DNA from: a virus
Direction: 5' to 3' (one strand)
IMG/VR virus record: IMGVR_UViG_3300028392_001777
Span: 1-48,916 of that record
Length of the DNA: 48,916 nt
The notes below the pieces were generated by a model. It was not told the origin of the DNA and did not search any database. It saw only the letters and a program-made list of their open reading frames with translations. The translations under genes were made by a program, and so were the position numbers. This document shows, piece after piece, positions 1-8,257 of the stretch; within the stretch, counting starts at the first letter, position 1; the number at the start of each line of letters is the position of its first letter.

Positions 1-1
1 A

Positions 2-235
2 CCACTGGAGTGCATTAAAAAGATTGTAATTAAGTTAAATGATGGTAAACAACGTACCATTAATTTACACACACTAATCAAGCAAGGATTACAAATCGAC
101 GACATCGAATCGTTGGTAGCCAGGACATTTTCTGAAATGGATGCTGATATTAAAGATGTCGATTTTGTAGTTGATATTAAAAGCGTTGCTGCATTAGTTC
201 AGCCAGAAACAGATAAGATATTGGGCAAACTTTAG
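2..235 (+). CDS. C-terminal part of an unknown protein (5' end outside window)
   Basis: An open frame runs from the left edge to a TAG stop at 233-235 and gives the last 77 residues of a protein whose start lies outside the window. The visible part is hydrophilic and acidic, with a segment rich in Asp (VDFVVDIKS) and a short helical end. I recognise no motif. The gene has no overlap with its downstream neighbour; a promoter lies just after its stop codon, so it probably ends an upstream transcription unit. It is called as coding because the frame is uninterrupted and its composition looks normal for protein. Confidence 0.6.
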   Translation, partial: PLECIKKIVIKLNDGKQRTINLHTLIKQGLQIDDIESLVARTFSEMDADIKDVDFVVDIKSVAALVQPETDKILGKL

Positions 236-236
236 G

Positions 237-265
237 TTGTAAAAGACCCAAAGTTCTGTTACAAT
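237..265 (+). promoter_or_regulatory. sigma70-type promoter for the 272 operon, probably leaderless
   Basis: TTGTAA at 237-242 and TACAAT at 260-265 are separated by 17 bp, and a TG pair at 257-258 makes an extended -10. Only six bases (266-271) separate the -10 box from the GTG start at 272, so transcription would begin at or next to the start codon. I see no ribosome binding site in between. Confidence 0.55.
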
Positions 266-271
266 AATACT

Positions 272-517
272 GTGAGAACCTTTGTATTCCATACCTTTTC
301 AATGGGCGATGTAGAAGACCCTGAAATTTATTGTGCCGTACCTATTAACCAGTGGCAACAAACAGAAAAGGGTCAGTGGGTTATGGAGCATTGTCCTGAC
401 CCACAGTTTCGCATAGGAGCAGATGCATTTAACTATGGGCACAAGGTTAGTATCTATGGTCCGTTAAAAGATCAGGATGCTATATATTATTCACTAAAGT
501 ATTTAGATGTTAAATAA
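272..517 (+). CDS. small conserved T4-like phage protein (FxMGDVEDP family)
   Basis: An 81-residue soluble protein beginning at GTG. Its N-terminal pattern, an aromatic beta strand followed by SMGDVEDPE and then a QWQQTEKGQWVMEH block, is one I recognise from uncharacterised small proteins of T4-like aquatic phages. Those proteins keep the residues before MGDVEDP, which supports the GTG at 272 over the internal ATG at 302. No enzymatic motif is visible and the function is unknown. The gene overlaps the next one by 11 bases (ATG at 507), so the two are likely translationally coupled. The start codon sits directly after a promoter with no leader and no Shine-Dalgarno sequence. Confidence 0.75.
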   Translation: MRTFVFHTFSMGDVEDPEIYCAVPINQWQQTEKGQWVMEHCPDPQFRIGADAFNYGHKVSIYGPLKDQDAIYYSLKYLDVK

Positions 518-728
518 ACCTTTAGATTTTTATGTTAAGTGGTTGGCAACTATTGTTGCATTAGGTCATGTAATATTAACTGCCCACGATGTGTATCCTT
601 ACTATAAATTTACAGGTTTGTTAAGTGCTTCACTATGGATATTACTAAGTTTTCTTTGGAAGGAACCTAGTTTAATCATATTAAATTTGATTATGGCAGC
701 AATTTATATACACGGGATATTTTTATGA
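507..728 (+). CDS. small three-helix membrane protein
   Basis: A 73-residue, mostly hydrophobic protein. Three hydrophobic segments are visible at roughly residues 10-26, 33-50 and 53-72, joined by very short loops containing Tyr-Pro (VYPYYK) and a Lys-Glu-Pro turn. This size and pattern resemble the small SWEET/PnuC-like membrane proteins often carried by T4-like aquatic phages, but I cannot name a substrate. It should sit in the host inner membrane. It overlaps both neighbours (11 bases upstream, 4 bases downstream), so it is translated as part of the operon. Confidence 0.7.
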   Translation: MLNKPLDFYVKWLATIVALGHVILTAHDVYPYYKFTGLLSASLWILLSFLWKEPSLIILNLIMAAIYIHGIFL

Positions 729-1687
729 AAATATTAGTAACTGGAGGACTAGGCTTTATAGGACACAATGTAGTTCGTGTACTCGAAAGCTTTCGTCACG
801 AAGTTGCTATCATAGATAATAAAACCAACTATGGTATTATTCCACAAAAAGAATTAGACTATCTAATGCTTGAACGCTTATGTCGCATACAAACTCGAGA
901 TATTTGTATTGCTGACATATCAGAATCATTTGACGATAGTATATTTGAAAATGTAGATGTTGTCATACATCTTGCTAGTTTTCCTAGACAAAAAGTAGTT
1001 AACGCTAATCCACAATGGGGTAGTCGTATTATGAGCGAAGGATTACTTAATCTGCTTGAACTAAGTGTTAAACATAAAATTAAAAAGTTTGTTTATATTA
1101 GCTCTAGCATGGTGTATGGCAACTTTGGTAAGCACGAATTCTTTGACGGCATGGATGAAGCCGCTGATTGTCGTCCGTTAGGGCAATACGGAATTATGAA
1201 ATTAGCCGGCGAATGGTTAGTAGAGGATTATAACCGGCATAGTAATTTAAATTATACTATTATACGACCTAGTGCTATATATGGTCCTTATGATGTAGAG
1301 GATCGTGTAGTTAGCAAGTTCATAATAACAGCTATGCGCGATGGGGTATTACAAGTTAATGGCGAAAACGACGAATTAGATTTTACCTATATAGACGATG
1401 CGGCTATGGGAATAGCATTAGCTGCTGTTAGTGATGATGCTCTCAATACCACATATAACATTACCCGAGGGCAGTCACATACATTATTAGATGCGGCTAA
1501 ATTAGCTATTAACATTGTGGGAAAAGGTAAGATACAAATTAATTCTCGAGATAATAATTTCCCTCAGCGAGGGCAATTAAACACATTACGAGCTAGAAGT
1601 GATTTTGGTTACTATCCTACTGTTGATATCGAAGAAGGTTTCCAGGAATACTACGACTGGCTTATTCAATCTACAAAGTTAAAATAG
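725..1687 (+). CDS. NAD-dependent epimerase/dehydratase (extended SDR family)
   Basis: A 320-residue cytoplasmic nucleotide-sugar epimerase or dehydratase. The N-terminal Rossmann motif TGGLGFIG gives G7xxG10xxG13, with Asp31 at the end of the second strand as expected for NAD(H). The catalytic set is visible: Ser126-128 in YISSSMVYG, and Tyr155/Lys159 in YGIMK. A conserved IRPSAIYGPYD block follows, as in UDP-glucose 4-epimerase relatives, and the length is normal for the family. The gene overlaps the upstream membrane protein gene by 4 bases (ATGA) and is followed 10 bp later by a glycosyltransferase-like gene. The pair may therefore make and use an activated sugar. Which sugar cannot be told from the sequence. 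Confidence 0.88.
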   Translation: MKILVTGGLGFIGHNVVRVLESFRHEVAIIDNKTNYGIIPQKELDYLMLERLCRIQTRDICIADISESFDDSIFENVDVVIHLASFPRQKVVNANPQWGSRIMSEGLLNLLELSVKHKIKKFVYISSSMVYGNFGKHEFFDGMDEAADCRPLGQYGIMKLAGEWLVEDYNRHSNLNYTIIRPSAIYGPYDVEDRVVSKFIITAMRDGVLQVNGENDELDFTYIDDAAMGIALAAVSDDALNTTYNITRGQSHTLLDAAKLAINIVGKGKIQINSRDNNFPQRGQLNTLRARSDFGYYPTVDIEEGFQEYYDWLIQSTKLK

Positions 1688-1697
1688 GGCAACAATC

Positions 1698-3380
1698 ATG
1701 TTAAATGTTTATCAAATTCCCTTAGAAGAAATAGAAAAAATAGAATGGCATGATGATCCTGCAGCCTATGATTATGAAATTTATAAATTAGGTGGAGAGC
1801 GTGATGAATTTATAGCTGTTAATCCGTATCTTGCTATGTTAAGTAATTTTATTAACGAAATTCCAGAAGTCGGTCAAAGTAGATGTATAGTTTGGAAAAA
1901 TCAAGACAGGTGGGTGGCAAAATATTTTACTAAGCCATGGGTTGACGGAAAAAGATATAAGGAAGTAGAATTAAACTTAACTTTAGAATTAATACACGAA
2001 CTAATTTCTAAAAATGAAACTTCAATAATACCTAATTTTGCCAATAATCCTTTATTAAAATCGTATATTGTATGGGAAAGGAATCCAGATATTGACAATT
2101 ACATATCGCTTAAAGATGATCCAACAAATATTACGCTAGAAGATTTAAATGATTTAAATTATGAAATGGTATGGTATCTTGATCCTAAATTTAATCCTAC
2201 TGATGGAAAAATATGGGCAGTAAAAGCACACTTAAAAGATTATCCTAATAAAGGCACTAAAGAAATGGGATACCTAAGTCCCAAGATGAGAATGAAATTT
2301 AATCCAGAAATTCCTAGACTAGATTACCACCTTGATTATTCTATTCCATACTATGATCTTAACTATGAATTTGTGTGGTATCTTGATCCTAAGTTCAATC
2401 CCACCGACGACAAAATTTGGGCTGTAAAACTTAAATTAATAAACGGTATACCTAAGCCAACCAAAGAAATGGGGTTTGCCAGTCCCACTATCATTTATAA
2501 TCCTGAGCTACCTAAGTTAGAATACATAATCGAAGAAAATATTCCTTATTACGATTTAAAGTATACACATATCTGGTTAGTAGACGAAAATATAACCGGA
2601 ACATTTGACGACGTATGGGCTGCTAAAATTATTCCGCACGAATCCGAAGGTGTAACATTTGTAGGTAATATTAAAATCAACCTACCTAAGGTGTTGGATG
2701 TAGTGTTTATTAGCTATAACGAACCTAATGCCGAAACAAACTGGCAAAGAGTTTTGGAAAAGGCGCCACACGCTCGTCGTATTAACGGCATTAAAGGAAT
2801 TGCGGAAGCACATCGATGTGCGGCAGAGTTAGCCACTACTGATATGTTTTATGTGGTTGACGGAGATGCTTGGTTAGTAGACGATTGGAAATTTGATTAT
2901 CAGCCATATATATTCGATAGAGATTGTGTGTTTGTATGGCACAGTATTAACCCAATTAATAATTTAGAATACGGATACGGCGGAGTAAAGCTATTGCCAA
3001 GAGAATTAACATTAAACATAAATAAAGATAAGCCAGACATTACAACAAGTATTAGTAATAAAATTAAAGTTGTGAAAAAGGTTAGTAATATCACAGCATT
3101 TAATACCGATGCCTTCAATACTTGGAAATCTGCTTTTAGAGAGTGTGCCAAATTAAGTTCAAAAACAATTAATCGTCGTCTGCTTGTTGAAACTGAAAAA
3201 AGACTCGATGCGTGGAATACTATTATTAACAACGTACCATACAGCTCAGATGCCTTAGCTGGAGCGATTGCTGGCACAGCTTACGGTAAAGAAAATTTAG
3301 ATAATCCAGAAGCATTAGAATTAATAAATGACTTTGAGTGGTTACATAATTTGTATAGTAATAAAAATAAAGTTAAATAA
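1698..3380 (+). CDS. repeat protein fused to a glycosyltransferase-like domain
   Basis: A 560-residue protein with two parts. Residues about 150-325 hold three copies of a roughly 67-residue repeat beginning near residues 152, 220 and 286. The first two copies share WYLDPKFNPTD and KIWAVK, with TKEMG and NPELPKL-type segments in the linker; the third is diverged (IWLVDE, VWAAK). From about residue 330 a glycosyltransferase-like domain starts with VVFISYNEP, followed by INGIKGIAEAH and a DxD-type FYVVDGDAW motif. This second part is clearly paralogous to the protein encoded at 12880-13809 on the other strand. The repeats could bind the acceptor; that is inference. The product probably decorates a phage or host surface component with the sugar made by the upstream epimerase. 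Confidence 0.75.
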   Translation: MLNVYQIPLEEIEKIEWHDDPAAYDYEIYKLGGERDEFIAVNPYLAMLSNFINEIPEVGQSRCIVWKNQDRWVAKYFTKPWVDGKRYKEVELNLTLELIHELISKNETSIIPNFANNPLLKSYIVWERNPDIDNYISLKDDPTNITLEDLNDLNYEMVWYLDPKFNPTDGKIWAVKAHLKDYPNKGTKEMGYLSPKMRMKFNPEIPRLDYHLDYSIPYYDLNYEFVWYLDPKFNPTDDKIWAVKLKLINGIPKPTKEMGFASPTIIYNPELPKLEYIIEENIPYYDLKYTHIWLVDENITGTFDDVWAAKIIPHESEGVTFVGNIKINLPKVLDVVFISYNEPNAETNWQRVLEKAPHARRINGIKGIAEAHRCAAELATTDMFYVVDGDAWLVDDWKFDYQPYIFDRDCVFVWHSINPINNLEYGYGGVKLLPRELTLNINKDKPDITTSISNKIKVVKKVSNITAFNTDAFNTWKSAFRECAKLSSKTINRRLLVETEKRLDAWNTIINNVPYSSDALAGAIAGTAYGKENLDNPEALELINDFEWLHNLYSNKNKVK

Positions 3381-3383
3381 ACA

Positions 3384-4679
3384 ATGTCAGACAAATCAAA
3401 TAACGATAACAAAAAAGAACCAGTAACACCGTGTAGTCCCACTGTTTGTGCTGTGCCTTGGATGCACTTAGCATTTGAACCTAGTGGGCAAGTAGTGCCG
3501 TGTTGTTTAACTTCTACCCATAATTATTTTTCTGGTAATCTTAAAACAATGACCATCGAAGAGATATGGAATAGTGATAATCAAAAAGCACTACGTAAGG
3601 AAATGCTCGAGGGTAAAGAGCCAAAGATTTGTAGTAAGTGCTTTGATCGTGAACGTGTCACCGGAGAAAGCGGTCGTGTATTCCACAATCGAGATTTCCC
3701 AGATGTTATTGAAGCTATTCCTAATATTACAGAGCCAGATGGTACTTGTACTACAATGGATTTAAAATACTGGGACTTTAGATTTAGTAACTTATGTAAC
3801 TTTAAATGCCGTAGTTGTGGACCACGCTATAGTTCTGCTTGGGTGCCAGATGCTAAGAAATTAGGATTCTCTGACCAAGAAAAAGTATGGAGTATCGATG
3901 CGGTAGATGATACTACCAACTTTAAGTTTTTAGATAATCAAATTGACAATGTAAAGCGTATCTATTTTGCTGGCGGCGAGCCGTTGCTTATGCCTGAACA
4001 CTGGCAGATTCTTGATATGTTAGTAGCCAAAGAACGATTTGATGTTAAGTTATCATATAATATTAACTGCTCTACATTAGAGTATGGCAAAAAGAACATT
4101 GTAGATTATTGGAGCAAATGGAACTTTGGCAAACTAGAAGTTTGGCCCAGTATTGACGAAATTGGTCAACGGGCTGAATTAATTCGGTCAGGAACTGTAT
4201 GGCCCAAAGTTGAAGAGAATTTAAAAATGTTATCTGGACTAAATAGTATTATACTGCGCCCTGGCATTACAGTTGGAGCATTCAATGTATTCCGTCTCCC
4301 AGAAATTATTACACATTTAGTTGATATTGGCGTTGTAAAAAAAGACCCAAGAACTAAGCGTATCAGCTACAATAACTTCTTTATTAATTTACTTGAAAGT
4401 CCAATTTACTATCATGTAAACATACTTCCAGATGATTTTAAAGAAGAAATTATTATTAAACTAAACAATTTCATAGAAGAATATAATACAAAGTATAATA
4501 CAGATATTTCAAAACTTCTAGCACATATCTTACACGAATTAACTAAGCCATTTAACGAGCAGGCTGCTAAACGATTTGTAAAACTTACAAGATCACTTGA
4601 CGAAATTAGAAATGAAAACACATATGAAACTATACCCGAATTGCAAAGAGTCAAGGAGGCTCTAAATGTTCAAGACTAA
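3384..4679 (+). CDS. radical SAM protein with N-terminal twitch domain
   Basis: A 431-residue iron-sulfur enzyme. The radical SAM cluster motif CxxxCxxC is at Cys138, Cys142 and Cys145 (CNFKCRSC), and a GGEP motif (AGGEPLL) follows for S-adenosylmethionine binding. Before the barrel lies a twitch/half-SPASM domain with Cys22 (CAVPWMH), Cys40-Cys41 (VVPCC) and Cys83/Cys86 (CSKC), which should hold an auxiliary cluster. This N-terminal order matches the twitch-domain radical SAM family of aquatic phages. Enzymes with SPASM/twitch domains usually modify peptides or proteins, but the substrate here is unknown. The gene lies 3 bp after the glycosyltransferase-like gene and overlaps the next gene by 14 bases. 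Confidence 0.88.
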   Translation: MSDKSNNDNKKEPVTPCSPTVCAVPWMHLAFEPSGQVVPCCLTSTHNYFSGNLKTMTIEEIWNSDNQKALRKEMLEGKEPKICSKCFDRERVTGESGRVFHNRDFPDVIEAIPNITEPDGTCTTMDLKYWDFRFSNLCNFKCRSCGPRYSSAWVPDAKKLGFSDQEKVWSIDAVDDTTNFKFLDNQIDNVKRIYFAGGEPLLMPEHWQILDMLVAKERFDVKLSYNINCSTLEYGKKNIVDYWSKWNFGKLEVWPSIDEIGQRAELIRSGTVWPKVEENLKMLSGLNSIILRPGITVGAFNVFRLPEIITHLVDIGVVKKDPRTKRISYNNFFINLLESPIYYHVNILPDDFKEEIIIKLNNFIEEYNTKYNTDISKLLAHILHELTKPFNEQAAKRFVKLTRSLDEIRNENTYETIPELQRVKEALNVQD

Positions 4680-5682
4680 AACAAGCATTGCAATAACAGC
4701 TAGTGATCGTAACGGGAAAGAATTAAAAGTAAAATTTAAAATTTTAGATACTGATATAGCAGATAGATGGATTAATGTTATTGAACAAAATCAAGAATTA
4801 AAGCATACATTACAAGCTAACTATAGAAAAATATTAAGTCCTGAAGAAAGACTTGAAAATTTTAACATCTTCCGCAATAATATTAAACAAATTAACGCAC
4901 AATACGACAAAGAGCTAGATGATATTGTATCCTTAGAATATTTGTTTAACAATCAAGACGTGTTGAACGATTTACACGAAGAATATGAAATTTATGGGGA
5001 TAGATTAAAAGCACTTAAAGACATAGGTTATTTTAACCGGCCAGACGAATACCCAGACTTATACGGTCCAGTATGGCCAGGTAAAAAACAAAACTTTGAT
5101 GTACATGAAAGATTTTTACGCCTAAACGAACAAATTCATAACTTTGAAGCTATCTTTAGAAATTGGGAAACCCCAGACGAAGGGTTATGTACTTGCTTAG
5201 TTGATTATATTCCAGCTGGTATACATGAACCGCTCAAGCCTGAAGATTTCTTTTTGTTTGAGTCTAACTTACAATGGGGCTGGATGTATTTAGGGTATAA
5301 TACCTTAGGTAAGCATTGGTCTAGTGTATTAAACGAAAACGACATTGAAGTAGTACATAGACACGCAGTACGCCCACAGGCCAGATTTGCCGCAGAGTTT
5401 TATATGCACTTTGGTCGCCCATCACTCACTTATGTTAGCCGTGTTAAATTTTATAACTGGTGGATGAAAAATAATTTGTCTGAAGTTGCTGATCCTGATA
5501 TGAAATTATCTGAATTAGCATTAGGTTATATCCCAATAGCTAAGTTAGCCGAATATAGTATAGATAATAGCTCCCCAATTAGTGTTCCGTATGACTGGTC
5601 TAATAAAGAAGCTAAAAACTGGAATGTAACTGTGTGGAGTAAATTTAATAAAATTACCAACGTACAAATTATGAACGAATAG
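4666..5682 (+). CDS. unknown protein coupled to the radical SAM gene
   Basis: A 338-residue protein I do not recognise. It begins with a short beta-rich stretch, continues with a charged helical region (about residues 45-140) and has an aromatic C-terminal half with blocks such as FESNLQWGWMYLGYNT and VHRHAVRPQARFAAEF. No signal peptide or membrane segment is visible. The start overlaps the end of the radical SAM gene by 14 bases and is preceded by the best Shine-Dalgarno sequence in this operon (AAGGAGG at 4653-4659, six bases before the ATG). Tight coupling suggests that it works with the radical SAM enzyme, perhaps as partner or substrate carrier; that is inference. The 3' end overlaps the convergent gene by 14 bases. 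Confidence 0.75.
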   Translation: MFKTKTSIAITASDRNGKELKVKFKILDTDIADRWINVIEQNQELKHTLQANYRKILSPEERLENFNIFRNNIKQINAQYDKELDDIVSLEYLFNNQDVLNDLHEEYEIYGDRLKALKDIGYFNRPDEYPDLYGPVWPGKKQNFDVHERFLRLNEQIHNFEAIFRNWETPDEGLCTCLVDYIPAGIHEPLKPEDFFLFESNLQWGWMYLGYNTLGKHWSSVLNENDIEVVHRHAVRPQARFAAEFYMHFGRPSLTYVSRVKFYNWWMKNNLSEVADPDMKLSELALGYIPIAKLAEYSIDNSSPISVPYDWSNKEAKNWNVTVWSKFNKITNVQIMNE

Positions 5683-6292
5683 TTGGTTGATAAAGATAAG
5701 TATTTCCTTCAATCTGTACCCAATCTGGATCATTACTTAAATCTACTTGCGGCAATGAGTGATCTTCAAACATTACAAATTGTTCATTAGTTAATATATT
5801 AAGATCGGGTCTTTCTTCAAATACAGCTTCATACCCCAAGGAGCGAGTGCGTACACATATTTCCCATGCTGCCCCGAAGAAATAAATATTTTTTATTTCA
5901 GGATGTAGTAATAAATAATATTCTAGCTCCCACCACCAGAGCATAGATATTTGATGTTTATTTGGATTTATATAATTCAATATAATAGGATTAGTTTCTT
6001 CTATTAAATTTTTGTTATTATACCTATTTAAATAATCGTGTGCGTACCGTAAATGAGGTATTTTTTTCCTAGTTGATTGTTTACACATTAATCTATTATT
6101 TTGATACCAAATGCTCTCGCCCTTTTCATGTTCTGTTTTACAATTATAGGATGCAAGTACTATTGTTTTAATACTATCCGTATTATCTAAGAAATTAGTA
6201 ATTCCGTGATAACACCTTTCTGCATCTATATCTAAACTAGGACTTTTCCAACAGTCTATCAAAATGGCAATGCTAGGTAAAGATGTAATCAT
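5669..6292 (-). CDS. isochorismatase-like cysteine hydrolase (divergent)
   Basis: A 207-residue protein that looks like a diverged member of the isochorismatase-like hydrolase fold. The N-terminal strand IAILIDCW places Asp13 where the family has its catalytic Asp, and the segment FFGAAWEICVRTRSLGYEA places Cys146 in the position of the nucleophile before the characteristic CVxxTxxxAxxxG-type helix. Length is normal for the family. The Lys of the usual Asp-Lys-Cys triad cannot be assigned with confidence, and an extra aromatic insert (MLWWWELEYYLL) precedes the last strand. The gene runs against both neighbouring operons and has its own late-type promoter, so it is expressed as a single unit. 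Substrate unknown. Confidence 0.6.
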   Translation of the reverse strand: MITSLPSIAILIDCWKSPSLDIDAERCYHGITNFLDNTDSIKTIVLASYNCKTEHEKGESIWYQNNRLMCKQSTRKKIPHLRYAHDYLNRYNNKNLIEETNPIILNYINPNKHQISMLWWWELEYYLLLHPEIKNIYFFGAAWEICVRTRSLGYEAVFEERPDLNILTNEQFVMFEDHSLPQVDLSNDPDWVQIEGNTYLYQPTIRS

Positions 6293-6311
6293 AGTAGTTT
6301 AAGTAAACAAT

Positions 6312-6319
6312 TATTTATA
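6312..6319 (-). promoter_or_regulatory. late-type promoter box TATAAATA for the 6292 gene
   Basis: The - strand reads TATAAATA, identical to the T4 late promoter -10 element read by gp55-containing RNA polymerase. It ends 19 bases before the ATG at 6292, leaving room for a short leader. No -35 box is needed for this promoter class. Confidence 0.6.
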
Positions 6320-6334
6320 CATCAATATATAGTG

Positions 6335-6342
6335 CATAAATA
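6335..6342 (+). promoter_or_regulatory. late-type promoter box CATAAATA for the 6371 operon
   Basis: CATAAATA differs by one base from the T4 late box and lies 28 bases before the ATG at 6371. The same variant occurs upstream of the gp6 gene and of the tube-cap-like gene. It is arranged divergently with the perfect box at 6312-6319, so one 78-bp gap would serve two late units. Confidence 0.5.
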
Positions 6343-6370
6343 TTATATCTTATCAAAACAAAAACTCCAA

Positions 6371-7312
6371 ATGAAAAAAATAATTAGAATTCGACAACCC
6401 GACGATGCTCCAATGCATCTTACTTGGATGATTAATAATATATGTCAAAATAGTTGTTCATACTGTCCTTCTGATTTACATGACGGTAAAAATCACTATT
6501 ACGAGTGGCAGGATGCTAAACGATTCTTTGAAATGCTATTTGAACGCTATCCTAAAATTCATTGTAGTGTTAGTGGTGGCGAACCTAGTATGAGTCCATT
6601 TTTCAAAGATATTTGTAAAACATTTCACGAAGCAGGACATACTATTGGGTTAACATCTAACGCCGCAAAATCTCCGGAATACTGGAGTGAGCTTGCTGAA
6701 TATTTAAACTATGTTTGTTTTTCGTGGCATCCAGAATTTCTCGATCCTAAATTTGCTGAAAAAGCTATTGCCGCTGGTAGTAAAAAACCAACAGTAGTTC
6801 GTATTATGATGCATCCTGCTTACTGGGATAAATGTGTTGAGGCCTATAATAATTTTTATAAAATAGAAGAAATTATTACAGAACCTGTTAAAATTATTGA
6901 CTATAATAATATAGACCCTGCGTCTTATCAGTATACGCCCGAACAACTTGAATGGTTTAATCATAATACTGGTAATCAAAGAAATTTAATGCACATAGAT
7001 CAAAACTTACCTCATCCTAAAATTTGGGCAACTTACTATTTTAATGACGGTACAGAACAATTTAAAGCTAATGCTAGCGATTATGTAAATCAAGGCATGA
7101 CTAATTTTAACAATTATACTTGCGAAGTTGGACTAAAATCATTGTTTGTAAGACCTAACGGAACTATATATTTAGGTAATTGTTTAGTTAATGGAAAAAT
7201 TGGTAATATTACTAAGCCTGATAAGATTATGTGGCCTACCAAGCCTGTTAAATGTAATCTTGATATATGTAGTTGTTCAAGCGATGTAAACATTAATAAA
7301 TGGATTGATTAA
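6371..7312 (+). CDS. radical SAM/SPASM-type protein, first of a tandem pair
   Basis: A 313-residue radical SAM enzyme. The cluster motif is at Cys25, Cys29 and Cys32 (CQNSCSYC), followed by SGGEPSMSP for SAM binding. The C-terminus has a SPASM/twitch-like set of cysteines (YTCEVG, YLGNC, then KCNLDICSC), including the usual sequence of a Gly before a Cys and a GNI turn, so at least one auxiliary cluster is likely. The ATG at 6371 is chosen over the upstream in-frame GTG at 6332 because it gives the same N-terminus (MKKII) and the same cysteine positions as the paralogue at 7313, and because the GTG overlaps the promoter box. Substrate unknown; enzymes of this type commonly act on peptides. 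Confidence 0.85.
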   Translation: MKKIIRIRQPDDAPMHLTWMINNICQNSCSYCPSDLHDGKNHYYEWQDAKRFFEMLFERYPKIHCSVSGGEPSMSPFFKDICKTFHEAGHTIGLTSNAAKSPEYWSELAEYLNYVCFSWHPEFLDPKFAEKAIAAGSKKPTVVRIMMHPAYWDKCVEAYNNFYKIEEIITEPVKIIDYNNIDPASYQYTPEQLEWFNHNTGNQRNLMHIDQNLPHPKIWATYYFNDGTEQFKANASDYVNQGMTNFNNYTCEVGLKSLFVRPNGTIYLGNCLVNGKIGNITKPDKIMWPTKPVKCNLDICSCSSDVNINKWID

Positions 7313-8257
7313 GTGAAGAAAATTATAAAAGTTCAACAATCAGAAACATCTCCATTAAATTTAACGTGGATGATTAACAATATATGTACAAATAGTTGTT
7401 CTTACTGTCCAGACAATTTACACAACGGGCAAAATCATTACTATGAATGGGAGAATGCTAAACGGTTCTTTGAAATATTGTTTGAGCGTTATCCGCGTAT
7501 TCACTGTAGTGTTAGTGGAGGTGAGCCTAGTGTAAGCCCTTTCTTTATAGAAATTTGTAAAACATTTTACGAAGCAGGACATACTATTGGCATTACCTCT
7601 AATGCTGCTAAACCTGTTGCTTACTGGGAAGAAATTGCTCCTTACTTAGCATATGCTGCATTCTCCTGGCATCCTGAGTTTCCCGATAAGAATTTTGAAC
7701 AGAAAATTATGGCTGTAGCAAAATTAAAACCTGTAACTGTACGAATTATGATGATGGCAATGGATTGGGATAGATGTTTAGAAGCTTACAACTATTACTC
7801 GGCTATTCCTGAAATTATAACAGAACCAGTCAAAATTTTGAATCACAAAGGAAAAAATATTTCCGCTCACTATTACCCACACGACTATGCCGAGTGGTTT
7901 AAAAAAAATGTAGGGAATCACAGAGAGTTAAAACACTTTGAAAATGAAACTAAAACTGTAGATATTGGTGCTACATTTTATTTTGACGATGGCACTAATG
8001 ACCAAGGCATGGGCAATGCTAGTGACTATGTTAATCAAGGCATGACTAATTTTAACGGTTATACTTGTGAAATTGGATTAAGATCTTTGTGCGTTAAGTG
8101 GGACGGGGCACTATATTTGGGTAACTGTTTAGTCGGGGGTATGATTGGTAATATTAATGATCCTGAAAATATTAGATGGCCAACAGAATCTATAAAATGT
8201 AACATAAACTTGTGCGATTGCTCAAGTGATGTAAATATTAATAAATGGATTGATTAA
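7313..8257 (+). CDS. radical SAM/SPASM-type protein, second of a tandem pair
   Basis: A 314-residue paralogue of the preceding protein, starting with GTG directly after its stop codon. Cys25, Cys29 and Cys32 occupy the same positions as in the first copy, SGGEPSVSP follows, and the C-terminal cysteines (YTCEIG, YLGNC, KCNINLCDC) are conserved. The two proteins are alike over their whole length, most of all at both ends, so they come from a tandem duplication. The middle (about residues 160-230), where substrate contacts would be expected, is the most diverged. The pair may act on two positions or two substrates, or as a heterodimer; this is inference. Confidence 0.85.
   Translation: MKKIIKVQQSETSPLNLTWMINNICTNSCSYCPDNLHNGQNHYYEWENAKRFFEILFERYPRIHCSVSGGEPSVSPFFIEICKTFYEAGHTIGITSNAAKPVAYWEEIAPYLAYAAFSWHPEFPDKNFEQKIMAVAKLKPVTVRIMMMAMDWDRCLEAYNYYSAIPEIITEPVKILNHKGKNISAHYYPHDYAEWFKKNVGNHRELKHFENETKTVDIGATFYFDDGTNDQGMGNASDYVNQGMTNFNGYTCEIGLRSLCVKWDGALYLGNCLVGGMIGNINDPENIRWPTESIKCNINLCDCSSDVNINKWID

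Noticed and set aside
6332-6370. Upstream GTG start for the first radical SAM paralogue
   Set aside because: It overlaps the late-type promoter box, and its 13 extra residues have no counterpart in the paralogue, whose start matches the ATG at 6371.
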